From: Flammeovirga kamogawensis
Lineage (GTDB): Bacteria; Bacteroidota; Bacteroidia; Cytophagales; Flammeovirgaceae
NCBI RefSeq assembly: GCF_018736065.1
Contig: NZ_CP076128.1
Location: forward strand, 3,511,501 to 3,575,500
Length of the DNA stretch: 64,000 bases
Direction: 5' to 3'
Shown piece by piece: positions 52,973 to 62,462 of the stretch. Positions within the stretch are counted from its first letter, which is position 1; the number at the start of each line of letters is the position of its first letter. Both the position numbers and the translations under genes were made by a program. The notes beneath the pieces were generated by a model, which had not been told where the DNA came from, did not search any database, and saw only the letters and a program-made list of their open reading frames with translations.

Positions 52973-54774
52973 ATTAAACCATAATAGAAAATGATAAAGG
53001 CAATACAGATAGTACAATAAATACCCATTAGAGGTAAGCCTATCTTCATGAAATCTTTAGTTCTATATCCACCAGGGCCATAAACAATCCAATTTGTTTG
53101 ATAACTCACAGGAGTTAAAAATGCAGCAGAAGCACCAAAAGCAATTGCTACAAAGAAAGGAGTACTTGGTAATTCTAATAGTTGACTTAAAGAATAAGCT
53201 ATTGGAAAAGCGATAGCAATTGCAGCAACATTGGTAACAAAAGAGGTAAGTAAAATTGTTACCAAGAATAGTCCAATTAATACACCTATTACACCAAACG
53301 GTAAGAAAACTTTAATAAAAAATGTACTGACAATATGAGAAGCACCTGTACTAATAAATGCTTCTCCTAAGGTTAATGCCGACATTAATAAAACAACTAA
53401 ATCAAGGTCTAGTTCTTTATTTATAGCATCAAAAGTAGTTGCTTTTATTAATAATAAACCTGCTAATGCGAAAATAGCACCTGATAGAAGCTCGATAATA
53501 CTAGAAGCAACTAAGAAAATTAAAACGCCTAAGAAACCAAGGTATATCCATTTATGATTCTCCTTAATAGTCGGTTTTTTATTTTCTATGGTAGATAAAA
53601 CATAAAATTCTTTATATAAACTGATATTAGAAAAGAAAGTATCTCCTGCTGATATTAAGAGCATATCTCCAGCCTGAAGACTAATTTTATCTAGCTCACC
53701 AGTAACTTTTTGCCCATTTCTATGGATGGCAACTAATTCAACATCATAAGTTTCTTTAAAATTGATTTTACTTAGTTTTTTACCAGATAATGCTGAGTTG
53801 GCAGGGATTACAGCTTCTACAATTTTAGAATCATCTTCATGATTAGGTAAATCTAATCCTATATCAGAATTTACAATTACCATAATATTTTCTGACTGTC
53901 CCATAAACATCAATTGATCTTTAGGACGAACAATAAGTTCATCTGGAATAGGTGTAATTACTTCACCATTTCTATGTATTTCTATAAGGTATGCACCTTC
54001 AAAATCTCTAATTTTTGTATTAACTATTTTCTTACCAACAGTTCTTGATGAGCGATGTACTTCTAAGGCCATTAAATACTCTGGAGCAATGGCTTTTGCA
54101 TCGTCAAAAACCTCTTTATTTTCTGGTAAAAGATTGTATCCAAAGGTTACTAAATAAAGAATACCAAAAAAAGTGACCAAAAGTCCTAAATAAAGGAAGT
54201 CTGTATAGGCTAAACTCGGTAGTTTGTTCGTTTCTATAAAACCATTGAGTACTAAATTGGTAGATGTACCGATAAGCGTAATCATACCACCAAGAATAGT
54301 ACTAAAAGAAAGTGGTATCAATAGTTTAGAAGGATGTGCGCCCATTTTTTTACACCAGTTGTAAACATAGGGTGTTAAACCTGCAACAACAGGGGTATTG
54401 TTAGTAAATGAAGATAGAAAGGCGGCAAAAGTTGTAATTTTTAATAAAAATAATTTTGGGTCTTTCGATTTTCCAATAATACTATTTAAAGTCTCTTCTG
54501 TATTGAATGTATGATAAAGGTGAGTAGTCACAATAACTAGCACAATGATTGTAGCTATTGAAGGGTTACTCATAGATTTTAAAAGGTTTTCTGCAGTAAC
54601 AATACCACAAAGCATAAGTGAAACGACACTTATAAAAAATATTGTCGAAGGTTTACCCCATTCACGTAATAAGGAGATAACCACTACGATTACTGTAAAT
54701 AAAACAATCCATTTTTCGAGGCCGATTGGTAGAAAGTGATCAATTCGAAGAAGGGGTAACAAGAGATAAGGCAT
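52969..54774 (-). CDS. SLC13/citrate-transporter-like permease with two TrkA_C domains
   Basis: This 601-residue inner-membrane protein has two blocks of hydrophobic segments (about residues 1-215 and 400-601) around a cytoplasmic insert with two RCK_C/TrkA_C-like domains (about 228-310 and 315-395; EVHRSSRTVGKKI, IPDELIVRPKDQLMFMGQ, LVAIHRNGQKV, LQAGDMLLISAG). Transport motifs include SFTNNTPVVAGLTPYV and TSFVTNVAAIAIAFPIA, the SNT-type repeats that bind sodium and a dicarboxylate, sulfate or similar anion in this superfamily. Regulation by the TrkA_C domains is likely. The substrate cannot be named. Confidence 0.9.
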   Translation of the reverse strand: MPYLLLPLLRIDHFLPIGLEKWIVLFTVIVVVISLLREWGKPSTIFFISVVSLMLCGIVTAENLLKSMSNPSIATIIVLVIVTTHLYHTFNTEETLNSIIGKSKDPKLFLLKITTFAAFLSSFTNNTPVVAGLTPYVYNWCKKMGAHPSKLLIPLSFSTILGGMITLIGTSTNLVLNGFIETNKLPSLAYTDFLYLGLLVTFFGILYLVTFGYNLLPENKEVFDDAKAIAPEYLMALEVHRSSRTVGKKIVNTKIRDFEGAYLIEIHRNGEVITPIPDELIVRPKDQLMFMGQSENIMVIVNSDIGLDLPNHEDDSKIVEAVIPANSALSGKKLSKINFKETYDVELVAIHRNGQKVTGELDKISLQAGDMLLISAGDTFFSNISLYKEFYVLSTIENKKPTIKENHKWIYLGFLGVLIFLVASSIIELLSGAIFALAGLLLIKATTFDAINKELDLDLVVLLMSALTLGEAFISTGASHIVSTFFIKVFLPFGVIGVLIGLFLVTILLTSFVTNVAAIAIAFPIAYSLSQLLELPSTPFFVAIAFGASAAFLTPVSYQTNWIVYGPGGYRTKDFMKIGLPLMGIYCTICIAFIIFYYGLI

Positions 54775-54952
54775 ATTTTTAGGTTGATTTGTAACTCAAT
54801 TTAGCTTTATTGATTTTATAAAAAAGTGATGGTTATCAGTGTTTTAACGTTAATTGTTAAAAATATTGATGGAAATAGTAGATATTATTTACGTCACATT
54901 CAAATTTTTAAATTGATCTAGGAAAAAATCCTATTTAGAATATTAAGAACAA

Positions 54953-57900
54953 ATGAAAGTAAGTCCAGAGTTCAGAGGTACCGCAACTATAGTAGTAGTC
55001 AACTTACTCTTATTAATGAGTTTTGTTTCCTTTCTTCGCTCCTCTCAAAGTGAAAAAAGAGAAGTGTCAGAAATTCTTTTAAATCAAGAATATAAAATAG
55101 CCAACTTCCCTACACGTGCAAAAGAGTATATCCGTACTGAAGATAGAAAAACATTATTGCAATTAAAACAAGAGGCGGATAAAGTATTGTCTCAGATAAT
55201 TGCTATGGAAAAAGGAAATAAAATAACTTCTTCTGATAAGCAAGGAATTATGGTTCTATCTACAATTGGAGATTCGGACCTTACGCATGCATTAGATTTA
55301 TATAGAAAAAGATTTGAAGACTACTATGCTCAAATTGATATCATGTGGGATGCTAGTATTAAATCAAATACTACAGTAGAACTACAAATAAGATCACAAA
55401 ATCAATTAGCAAGAGGTAGAACTAAAAGAGAAATAATAGAAGAAGGAGAAGATAGTGATGTGGTTGGTAAAGCAATTGAGTTTTTAGAACGTAGAAATTC
55501 ATCATTATTATTACACAATAGAGAAACACGTTTTCAGTTAGAAGAAAATATTAAGAAGACGAAAGAAAAGAACTTAATATTTAATGGTTTACTCGTTATT
55601 TTAGGAGTAATGTTATTACTAGTACAAGGTGCTTTCTTTAGAAATAATTTATTGATTCCTGTTAAGTTATTACGTAAAAACTTAGAGGATTTCTCTGGAG
55701 AAAAAGATTCGTCTGATATTGGGGATATCAAAATTATTGAGAAAAGAGTAAATAACCTTGAAGATGATTTTAATAGAATTACAACGTTAATTGAGCATCT
55801 TGGAGAAAAAGATTTTGAAGCCAATACAGATGGTTTAAATGTAAAACTTGCAGAATCTTATGATCAAGCAAGAGATACGTTGATTCAACTTGCAAATGAA
55901 GAATTTGTGAGTAAATGGATTACAGAAGGTTTAGCAAGAACCACCGAAACATTAAATAGTGAGCATTTTGATTCTATTGAAGAAATGAGTTTTGCCTTTG
56001 TCCGTTTTGTAACTAGACATTTAGGAGCATTGCAAGGTGGGGTTTTCTTAAGATTAGATCAAGATTCTGATAAGGTGGTAAATCAGGTAGCCAGTTATGC
56101 TTATGGTAAAAAACGTTTTCCGCAAAGAAAAATTTCTACAGATGAAGGATTGGTAGGGCAGGTAATGCTAGAGAAACAATATGTTTATGTAGAAGATTTA
56201 CCTGAACATTATACTGCAATTTCTTCTGGTTTAGGCGAAGCTGCACCACGTAGTATTATTATTATACCAGTAGTGCATGGTTCAGATGAAGTATATGGAG
56301 CGGTAGAAATAGCATCATATAAATCGTTATCTCCTCATGAGCAAGAATATGCAAATGCAGCTTGTGAGCGTTTTGGATCTGCTATTGCCGTGTATATGAT
56401 GAATGAGAATACTCGTAGATTATTAAAAGAATCTATGGAGGTGAATGAGAGCCTGAAATTTAAAGAAGAATCTTTGGTTAGTAAAACCGAAGAAATGCAG
56501 GAGGTACAAGATAAATTAAGTGTAAAACTGAACGAGTTATCTAAAGAATCTAACCTGAATAAAAATATATTAGATGCTATTGGTAAAACGATGGCCATTA
56601 TTGAGTTTGATCTTGATGGTAAAATTATAACAGCCAATGCAATGTACCTCTCTGTGATGGGGTATAAATTAGAAGACATCGTAGGTAAATACGAACGTGT
56701 ATTAGTAACTACAGATGAAGTAAATTCTATGCGTTACAAACTACTTTGGGATAGTTTATCAAACGGTTCTTTTATTTCTGGAGAGTATTGCAGAATTAAT
56801 AAAAGAGGTATGGAAGTTTGGTTAAACGGTACTTATAATCCAATATTTGGTATCGATGGTAAACCTTATAAAATTATTCAATTTGCAGAATTTACAACCG
56901 AGCAGAAGGCAAAAGATCTTACTAATGCAGAACGTTTAGCAGCCTTTGGATTGCATCATCCTGTATTGGATTTAGACTTAGATGGTAAAATAAAAGCCGC
57001 AAACTCTGCTTTTACAGACCTTCTAGGTTTCAAAAGAAAGGATTACAGAAATATGCCTATTGTTGAGTTCTTTGAGAATGCAAAAGATATACGCTCCTTT
57101 AAAAGGATTCTAAGAGATATAAAGGCAGGAACAGATGCTGTACAAGATTTTATTTTTGTTGATAAAAATGGCATAACAAAAATATGTGAGCTAAATCTAT
57201 TCCCTTTAAAAACTTTAGGAGGGGACGTCCAAAAAATCATGTTATATATGATTGATAAGACGGACCAAGTGCATTTAGAAAAGAAATTATCTACAGAATC
57301 AGATGCTCACCTACTACTCCAAAATGAATTAATAACAAGAAATACAATCATGGATGATGTTTGTATGTTACTTGAAGTCGATTTAAATGGACGTGTGATT
57401 AAGGGGAATGCAATGGTAGAAAAATGGACTGGAAAGTCTTTAGAAAACGTAATTGGTACTCCTGTGGCAGATATGGTAACAACTTCATATCAAACGGCAA
57501 TTTCTACTTTACTTTCTGATCCAAATGAAAAGGGAGTGAGATCTAGAATGTTAGAATATGCAACTCCAAGAAGTAGAGCATTTTGGGGTAATTCAATTTC
57601 ATCTGTTGTTTACCAAGGAGATGTTCCATTAAAATATTTATTTATAATTTTTGATGTAACAGATAGAGTTGAAAGAGAGCAAGGGTTAACTCAAGAAATT
57701 GAGCGTCAGAAAACAAAAAACACACTGTTTAGAATGCAACAAGAAGGAAATAATTTCTCTGTTGTTGAACAAATTTTTCAAGATGACTCAATTGATTTAT
57801 CTAATGACGGTTGGTTAGAAAAGCTCCCATTTCCATCATTACTCACAGATAAAGAAGGTATTATAATTGGAGAGAATCAATCTTTTAATGACTTAGATTT

Positions 57901-58087
57901 AAAAACAATTAAATTGATTGATATTCCAGACTTTTTATCAGAACAACAAAAACAAAAATTGAGCTCATCTGTAAAGAATGCTTCTCTATTTGAAGAGAAA
58001 ATTAAAATGCAGAATATCAATAAAACAATGTTACTGCTTCCTCTTTTTGGAGATGGAGAACATAGAATGTTAGTGATGATAGCATAA
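54953..58087 (+). CDS. GAF/multi-PAS membrane sensor without recognised output domain
   Basis: This 1044-residue protein has a hydrophobic segment at about residues 10-28, a periplasmic-type helical region (about 30-205), a second membrane segment (about 206-225) and a HAMP-like linker. Then come a GAF domain (about 330-485, DEGLVGQVMLEKQYVYVEDLP), a coiled coil (about 490-545) and PAS domains at about 550-660, 665-785 and 800-920 (FDLDGKIITAN, LDLDGKIKAAN, VDLNGRVIKGN). A last PAS-like stretch fills 955-1044. No HisKA/HATPase, GGDEF, methyl-accepting or phosphatase domain is visible. It is monocistronic with a strong terminator. Confidence 0.85.
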   Translation: MKVSPEFRGTATIVVVNLLLLMSFVSFLRSSQSEKREVSEILLNQEYKIANFPTRAKEYIRTEDRKTLLQLKQEADKVLSQIIAMEKGNKITSSDKQGIMVLSTIGDSDLTHALDLYRKRFEDYYAQIDIMWDASIKSNTTVELQIRSQNQLARGRTKREIIEEGEDSDVVGKAIEFLERRNSSLLLHNRETRFQLEENIKKTKEKNLIFNGLLVILGVMLLLVQGAFFRNNLLIPVKLLRKNLEDFSGEKDSSDIGDIKIIEKRVNNLEDDFNRITTLIEHLGEKDFEANTDGLNVKLAESYDQARDTLIQLANEEFVSKWITEGLARTTETLNSEHFDSIEEMSFAFVRFVTRHLGALQGGVFLRLDQDSDKVVNQVASYAYGKKRFPQRKISTDEGLVGQVMLEKQYVYVEDLPEHYTAISSGLGEAAPRSIIIIPVVHGSDEVYGAVEIASYKSLSPHEQEYANAACERFGSAIAVYMMNENTRRLLKESMEVNESLKFKEESLVSKTEEMQEVQDKLSVKLNELSKESNLNKNILDAIGKTMAIIEFDLDGKIITANAMYLSVMGYKLEDIVGKYERVLVTTDEVNSMRYKLLWDSLSNGSFISGEYCRINKRGMEVWLNGTYNPIFGIDGKPYKIIQFAEFTTEQKAKDLTNAERLAAFGLHHPVLDLDLDGKIKAANSAFTDLLGFKRKDYRNMPIVEFFENAKDIRSFKRILRDIKAGTDAVQDFIFVDKNGITKICELNLFPLKTLGGDVQKIMLYMIDKTDQVHLEKKLSTESDAHLLLQNELITRNTIMDDVCMLLEVDLNGRVIKGNAMVEKWTGKSLENVIGTPVADMVTTSYQTAISTLLSDPNEKGVRSRMLEYATPRSRAFWGNSISSVVYQGDVPLKYLFIIFDVTDRVEREQGLTQEIERQKTKNTLFRMQQEGNNFSVVEQIFQDDSIDLSNDGWLEKLPFPSLLTDKEGIIIGENQSFNDLDLKTIKLIDIPDFLSEQQKQKLSSSVKNASLFEEKIKMQNINKTMLLLPLFGDGEHRMLVMIA

Positions 58088-58088
58088 T

Positions 58089-58125
58089 AAAAAAGGAACG
58101 ATTTTTAAATTATCGTTCCTTTTTT
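58089..58125. terminator. Bidirectional terminator, 14-bp perfect stem
   Basis: Arms 58089-58102 and 58112-58125 (AAAAAAGGAACGAT / ATCGTTCCTTTTTT) pair perfectly around 9 nt. It ends both the sensor gene and the convergent FMN reductase gene. Confidence 0.88.
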
Positions 58126-58130
58126 AATGC

Positions 58131-58682
58131 TTACTTTTTCTTAGCAACAATTGCTTCTGTAAACCATAAATATTCATCAACAAAAGCTGTCATTGTTTTT
58201 TCGAACTCGGGGTCTATTAAAAGACCACTCTGATCTATTTTATTTTGAACCATAGGTACAGTTAACATTCTGTATATGGGATAAGCCATGAGTGCTAAGA
58301 TCTGTAATTGTAACGATTGTGCAGCTCTTATACCCCCTAAAGCGCCAGCAGAAACACTTACTACTCCAATTGGTTTGCGTTGGTAGGTACCTTTAGGATA
58401 GAAATCTATAGCATTTTTTAGAGCAGAAGAATAACTTCCGTTGTATTCTGGAGAAGCAAAAATTATCCCATCGGCTTTGTCTAAAATAGCACCTAGTTTT
58501 TTTACATTACTTGGAGAGTTCTCATGTAATGTATTTGTAAGCGGAGGTAAAGCCCATACTTTTAAATCAATAACTTCAGCTTCAACATTGGCAACTTCAG
58601 AAAGCCTTTTGCATAAATGAAGAGCGACTCCATGTGTATGTCGATCATCACGAACACTACCGGATAGAATAACAATTTTCAT
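58131..58682 (-). CDS. NADPH-dependent FMN reductase family protein
   Basis: This 183-residue flavodoxin-like protein has the FMN phosphate-binding start VILSGSVRDDRHTHGVA (about residues 3-19), the ASPEYNGSYSSALKNAIDF segment (about 74-92) and GVVSVSAGALGGIRAAQSL, all signatures of the NADPH_FMN_red family (azo-, chromate- and quinone-reducing enzymes). It is likely a cytoplasmic NAD(P)H-dependent oxidoreductase. It is monocistronic and stands next to a shared terminator. The physiological substrate is unknown. Confidence 0.93.
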   Translation of the reverse strand: MKIVILSGSVRDDRHTHGVALHLCKRLSEVANVEAEVIDLKVWALPPLTNTLHENSPSNVKKLGAILDKADGIIFASPEYNGSYSSALKNAIDFYPKGTYQRKPIGVVSVSAGALGGIRAAQSLQLQILALMAYPIYRMLTVPMVQNKIDQSGLLIDPEFEKTMTAFVDEYLWFTEAIVAKKK

Positions 58683-59099
58683 AAAATAAATTTTGAATGT
58701 AGGGATTTACAATAAAGAACTGAAAGTAATTGAGTAATTATTAAAATTAGTATTCAATTGGTTAATTAAAAGATTAAAGCCTTTGGTACTCAATAAACTT
58801 ATAGTTTTGGATTTACAATCAATCTACTAAAAAATATATAGAAGTAATACTTGAACTATAGTTTTTACGATAAGGTTCTTCATTAAAAATGAGAAAACTT
58901 ATAGAGTGTTTTACTTATTTAGATAGCTAATTAAAAAGAGAGATGTTTACGATCATTAAAAATGATAAACAAATATTGAGAGTTTTGATTGGACAGTTTT
59001 ATAACTTTGTATGTTATAGTAACAGAAAACTCGCAATTCAGTGAAGTAATCTAGTAGTCCTAATTTAAGATACCAATCATTATTTAAATTATATATAAT
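58683..59099. other. Intergenic region before the threonine aldolase gene
   Basis: This 417-bp divergent gap is very AT-rich. It contains the aldolase promoter candidate at 59004-59011 and an imperfect hairpin around 58952-58966 (ATCATT-AAA-AATGAT). I see no gene or structured RNA with confidence. Confidence 0.55.
59004..59011 (+). promoter_or_regulatory. Candidate -7 element (TAACTTTG) for the aldolase gene
   Basis: TAACTTTG matches TAnnTTTG, giving a leader of about 80 nt. TTTG at 58986-58989 is only 14 bp upstream, too close to be canonical. Confidence 0.45.
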
Positions 59100-60134
59100 A
59101 TGAAAAAGACATTAGCAAGTGATAATTACTCAGGCACAACTCCAGAAATTATAGAAGCAATTGCAAAAGCAAATGGGGCTCACCAAGGTTCTTATGGAGC
59201 AGATGAGAGTACTGATGCTGCTGTTACAATGTTTAAAGAAATGTTTAGAGAAGACATTGATGTGTATTTTACAATGAATGGTACTGGTGCTAATGTTACT
59301 GCATTATCATCTGTTTGTCCATCGTACGGTGCTGTAATATGTTCTTCTGTTGCTCATATTAATGTTGACGAATGTGGAGCTCCTGAAAAATTTGGTGGCT
59401 TTAAATTACTAACAGTAGAAAAAGGAAACGGGAAACTAACTCCAGAAGATATTGCACCTTTTATGGTGAATTTAGGTGAACAACATTGGTCGCAACCAAA
59501 AGTAATTTCAATTACACAGGCTACAGAATACGGAACTGTTTATACATGTGAAGAAATTAAAGCACTAGCGGATTACGCTCACGAGAATGGACTTTTATTA
59601 CATGTTGATGGTGCAAGAATAAGTAATGCAGCGGTATCTTTAGGTGTTTCTTTTAAAGAAATGTTGTTAGATACAGGAGTTGATTTTGTATCGTTTGGAG
59701 GTACTAAAAATGGTTTGATGTTTGGCGAAGCAGTTATTTTCTTTAATACAACCATTTCAGAAAATTACAAGTACGTTCGTAAACAAGGTATGCAATTACT
59801 TTCTAAAATGCGTTTTATTAGTGCACAGTTTGTTGCTTTATTTGGAACAGACCTTTGGGAACGTAACGCCAAACATGCAAATAAAATGGCACAAAAATTA
59901 GCAAGTGGTTTAAGTAAAGTTACTGGAGTTAAAATAACACAAGAGGTTGAAGCAAATGGTGTTTTTGCCATTATGCCCAAAGAGATTATACCTGCTTTAC
60001 AAGAACAGTCTCCATTTTATGTATGGGATGAACAAACTCATGAAGTGCGTTTAATGTGTTCTTTTGATACAGCTGAAGAAGAAATAAATGCTTTCTTAGC
60101 AAAATTGGATAGTTTGCTTTTAGAATTAGCATAA
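59100..60134 (+). CDS. ltaE: Low-specificity L-threonine aldolase
   Basis: This 344-residue fold-I PLP enzyme has DNYSGTTPEI and GSYGADESTDA at the start (about residues 8-43), LHVDGARISNAAVSLG (about 166-181), and the PLP-lysine segment FVSFGGTKNGLMFGEA (about 197-212). It cleaves threonine/allo-threonine to glycine and acetaldehyde. The length and all motifs fit the beta-eliminating-lyase/threonine aldolase family; a related specificity (for example phenylserine) cannot be excluded. It is monocistronic, ended by a long hairpin. Confidence 0.92.
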   Translation: MKKTLASDNYSGTTPEIIEAIAKANGAHQGSYGADESTDAAVTMFKEMFREDIDVYFTMNGTGANVTALSSVCPSYGAVICSSVAHINVDECGAPEKFGGFKLLTVEKGNGKLTPEDIAPFMVNLGEQHWSQPKVISITQATEYGTVYTCEEIKALADYAHENGLLLHVDGARISNAAVSLGVSFKEMLLDTGVDFVSFGGTKNGLMFGEAVIFFNTTISENYKYVRKQGMQLLSKMRFISAQFVALFGTDLWERNAKHANKMAQKLASGLSKVTGVKITQEVEANGVFAIMPKEIIPALQEQSPFYVWDEQTHEVRLMCSFDTAEEEINAFLAKLDSLLLELA

Positions 60135-60154
60135 AACATAGCGTTTAGAATTAG

Positions 60155-60203
60155 AATCCTTGATAGTCAATGAATATATTTATTGATAATCAAGGATTTT
60201 TTT
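60155..60203 (+). terminator. Intrinsic terminator after ltaE
   Basis: AATCCTTGAT and ATCAAGGATT form a 10-bp stem, and the interior (TCAATGAATATATTTATTGA) is itself self-complementary with one wobble, extending the hairpin. A run of seven T follows. Confidence 0.85.
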
Positions 60204-60305
60204 GTACTCTTAAGTTTTTTTATAAAAAAGATAGTTACAAGTGAATTAGAGCACTCTTTATTTATATGAACTCAGTAATATAAACTCACGCTCTTACTTA
60301 CTATA

Positions 60306-61388
60306 ATGAAATTATACTTAATACGAACTATTGTATGCATAGCTGCTCTTGGATTATTATGTACATCAAATATTTTTGCACAGTGTAGTGGTGTTCCTCA
60401 AGGAGATTGGACAGAAACCTGTACTTATACTATCAATTCGGATGTTTCAGTATCCTCTTTGAATGTAAAAAGTGGGACATTAATTATAGATTTAGATGTA
60501 ACCTATACTTATGAAACTACTGGTAATTTGACAGTGAAAAATGGTGAAATCTTAGTTATAAGAGGTAATTTAAATGTAGGAGGTAGCTTTACAAACCATG
60601 GTTATATTTATGTCTATGGTAATGTAACAATTGCTGGAGCTGCAGCAAATCAGCCAGGATCTAGTATAAAAGTAGGTGGAAATATTAATATTACAGGATC
60701 AGCGGTAGATCACGATGTGGTTAGAGCAGGAGGAACGATAACATCAATTCATATCTTTGGAGATGATGATTACACTTATGTTTCTCCAACAGATGATGAT
60801 TTTCTTGCCTATTTTCCATCATTCAGTTTACCTGTAGAATTATCTGCATTTAATGTAACTAAAACAGAAGAAGTAGTAGCAATAAATTGGACTACGGCTT
60901 CTGAAGTAAACAGTGCTTACTTTGATGTACAACGATCTACTGATAAAAAAAACTGGGAAACCATTGAACGTGTTAAAGCACAAGGAAATTCAGATGTATC
61001 AATTACTTACCAAGTGAATGATAATATTGGCAATTTAAGGGAAGTATACTACCGTTTGTATCAAATAGATTTAGATGGAGTAGTAGAAATTTTCGGTCCT
61101 TTACAGATTAAAAACAATTCTTCAAATTTAAAAATTAGTACCTATCCTAACCCAATTACTTCATCAGAAAAACTATCTATTTTAGTTGAAGGAATGGAAT
61201 TTAAAGAAACCTGTTCAATTACTATTTTTGATACCAAAGGTAAATTAATTTTAGCTATTGAACATGAAGCTGAAATAGGAAGTTCTATAAAGACTATCGA
61301 TACTACTATGTTGAGACAAGGATTACACTTTGTAAAAGTGAACATCGGTAAAGAAAGTGAAGTATTTAAATTACTCGTTTCAAAATAA
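60306..61388 (+). CDS. T9SS type A sorted secreted protein with repeat-rich N-terminal region
   Basis: This 360-residue protein has a signal peptide (about residues 1-25, ending IFAQ). The N-terminal part (about 30-170) repeats short strands such as LTVKNGEILVIRGNLNVGGSF and GYIYVYGNVTI, suggesting a right-handed beta-solenoid. The middle (about 175-265) reads LPVELSAFNVTKTEE and TASEVNSAYFDVQRSTDKKNWE, a module common before T9SS tails. The end (about 275-360) is a type A sorting domain, with YPNPI, IFDTKGKLI and GLHFVKVNIG. It is exported to the surface or medium by T9SS; its ligand is unknown. Confidence 0.85.
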   Translation: MKLYLIRTIVCIAALGLLCTSNIFAQCSGVPQGDWTETCTYTINSDVSVSSLNVKSGTLIIDLDVTYTYETTGNLTVKNGEILVIRGNLNVGGSFTNHGYIYVYGNVTIAGAAANQPGSSIKVGGNINITGSAVDHDVVRAGGTITSIHIFGDDDYTYVSPTDDDFLAYFPSFSLPVELSAFNVTKTEEVVAINWTTASEVNSAYFDVQRSTDKKNWETIERVKAQGNSDVSITYQVNDNIGNLREVYYRLYQIDLDGVVEIFGPLQIKNNSSNLKISTYPNPITSSEKLSILVEGMEFKETCSITIFDTKGKLILAIEHEAEIGSSIKTIDTTMLRQGLHFVKVNIGKESEVFKLLVSK

Positions 61389-61470
61389 ATAACGCGATTT
61401 ATTAAACAACTTGATAGCCATTTAGTTATAATAGGGTAGTCCACAATCGTTCACCCTTAAACCTACTATC

Positions 61471-61908
61471 ATGAAAATAGCAATCAAATACGGAACATTG
61501 ATGTTCTTGGGTTATTTTTTACTTTTTGCCATCATGAAGTTCCTAAACCTATACCATATTATTGAGTTAAGAGCCCTGAATTTTATTATACATTCTACAG
61601 GTGTTTTTTATGCATTAAAAGAATATCAAAAAGCATCACCAGAAAATTTCGGTTATGTATCAGGGTTTGTAGAAGGTATGAGAACTACTCTAATTGGTGC
61701 AATCCCTTTTGCTTTATTTATGGTAGTATATCTCACTTTTATAGAGCCAGAATTTTTAAGTTACTTACAAGAATATGCACTTCATGGAGCATATATTACA
61801 ACCGGGAAATTATTTCTTGGTTTGTGCATGGAAGCCGTAGGATCTGGAGTATTGATATCTTACCTCGTTATGAGATACACTGTAATGTTAGCTTCTGAAA
61901 AAGTATAA
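61471..61908 (+). CDS. DUF4199-like membrane protein
   Basis: This 145-residue protein has four predicted membrane segments at about residues 7-25, 34-50, 74-92 and 112-135. The sequence (IKYGTLMFLGYFLLFAIM at the start, a charged YQKASPENFGY loop, then VEGMRTTLIGAIPFALFMVVYL) fits DUF4199 of Bacteroidota. It lies 82 bp after the first T9SS cargo gene and ends at its own terminator. A relation to the neighbouring cargo proteins is not shown. Confidence 0.7.
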   Translation: MKIAIKYGTLMFLGYFLLFAIMKFLNLYHIIELRALNFIIHSTGVFYALKEYQKASPENFGYVSGFVEGMRTTLIGAIPFALFMVVYLTFIEPEFLSYLQEYALHGAYITTGKLFLGLCMEAVGSGVLISYLVMRYTVMLASEKV

Positions 61909-62462
61909 TTATTAGAATAAAAATATATTAGAGCCATACAATTTAATAGTTGTGTGGTTTTTTTATGTCTTTTTTTAGATAAACCCTGAGTTACGTTAGG
62001 TACTGTATAAGCATTTTATTCTAGAAATTTATACGTTGATTATGATTCTACAGATTGCCAATAACTTGTAAAAAATATATAACTGGTTATATCAAATAAA
62101 CAAATTGAAGAAGAATGAATATGATAAATTTCATGCGTAAATAGTACAAGATTTTAAATCAATACCGTAGATATAATTAGTTAATAGTGTGTTGTTTTCC
62201 TGTAAAAAAAATAAAGATAAGTAGACTTAGTAGGACTTATCAAAGAGAGTAATAAGTTAAAGTTGTCATTTTTTTGATTATTAAAGGAATATAGTACACT
62301 TTTTACTTAGAATAGAACTATTTGGTATGGTATTTTGTTTTATATTTTTTAAATTAAAAAAGCGACTTACTTTGTTTATTCTTTCGCTTAATTAAATCTA
62401 TTCATTTTACTGCAAGTTTCAGAAATAACCAATTCTAACTGTAGTAACTAAACTACTATACG
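61909..62462. other. Long intergenic region between DUF4199-like and second T9SS gene
   Basis: This 554-bp stretch is very AT-rich. Apart from the DUF4199 terminator at its left end I recognise no gene, repeat or structured RNA. No full TAnnTTTG box was found close to the start at 62463. Confidence 0.6.
61932..61964 (+). terminator. Intrinsic terminator after the DUF4199-like gene
   Basis: CCATACAA and TTGTGTGG pair (one wobble) with two more base pairs outside, around an 8-nt loop, followed by a run of seven T. Confidence 0.78.

Noticed and set aside
58952-58966. ATCATT-AAA-AATGAT repeat as an operator of the aldolase gene
   Set aside because: The arms are short and A/T-only patterns of this size are frequent in this composition; it is 38 bp upstream of the -7 box without further support.
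61909-62462. Hidden small gene or RNA in the longest gap
   Set aside because: Only short AT-rich frames without start context or composition typical of genes were seen; no stable hairpin apart from the terminator at its left end.
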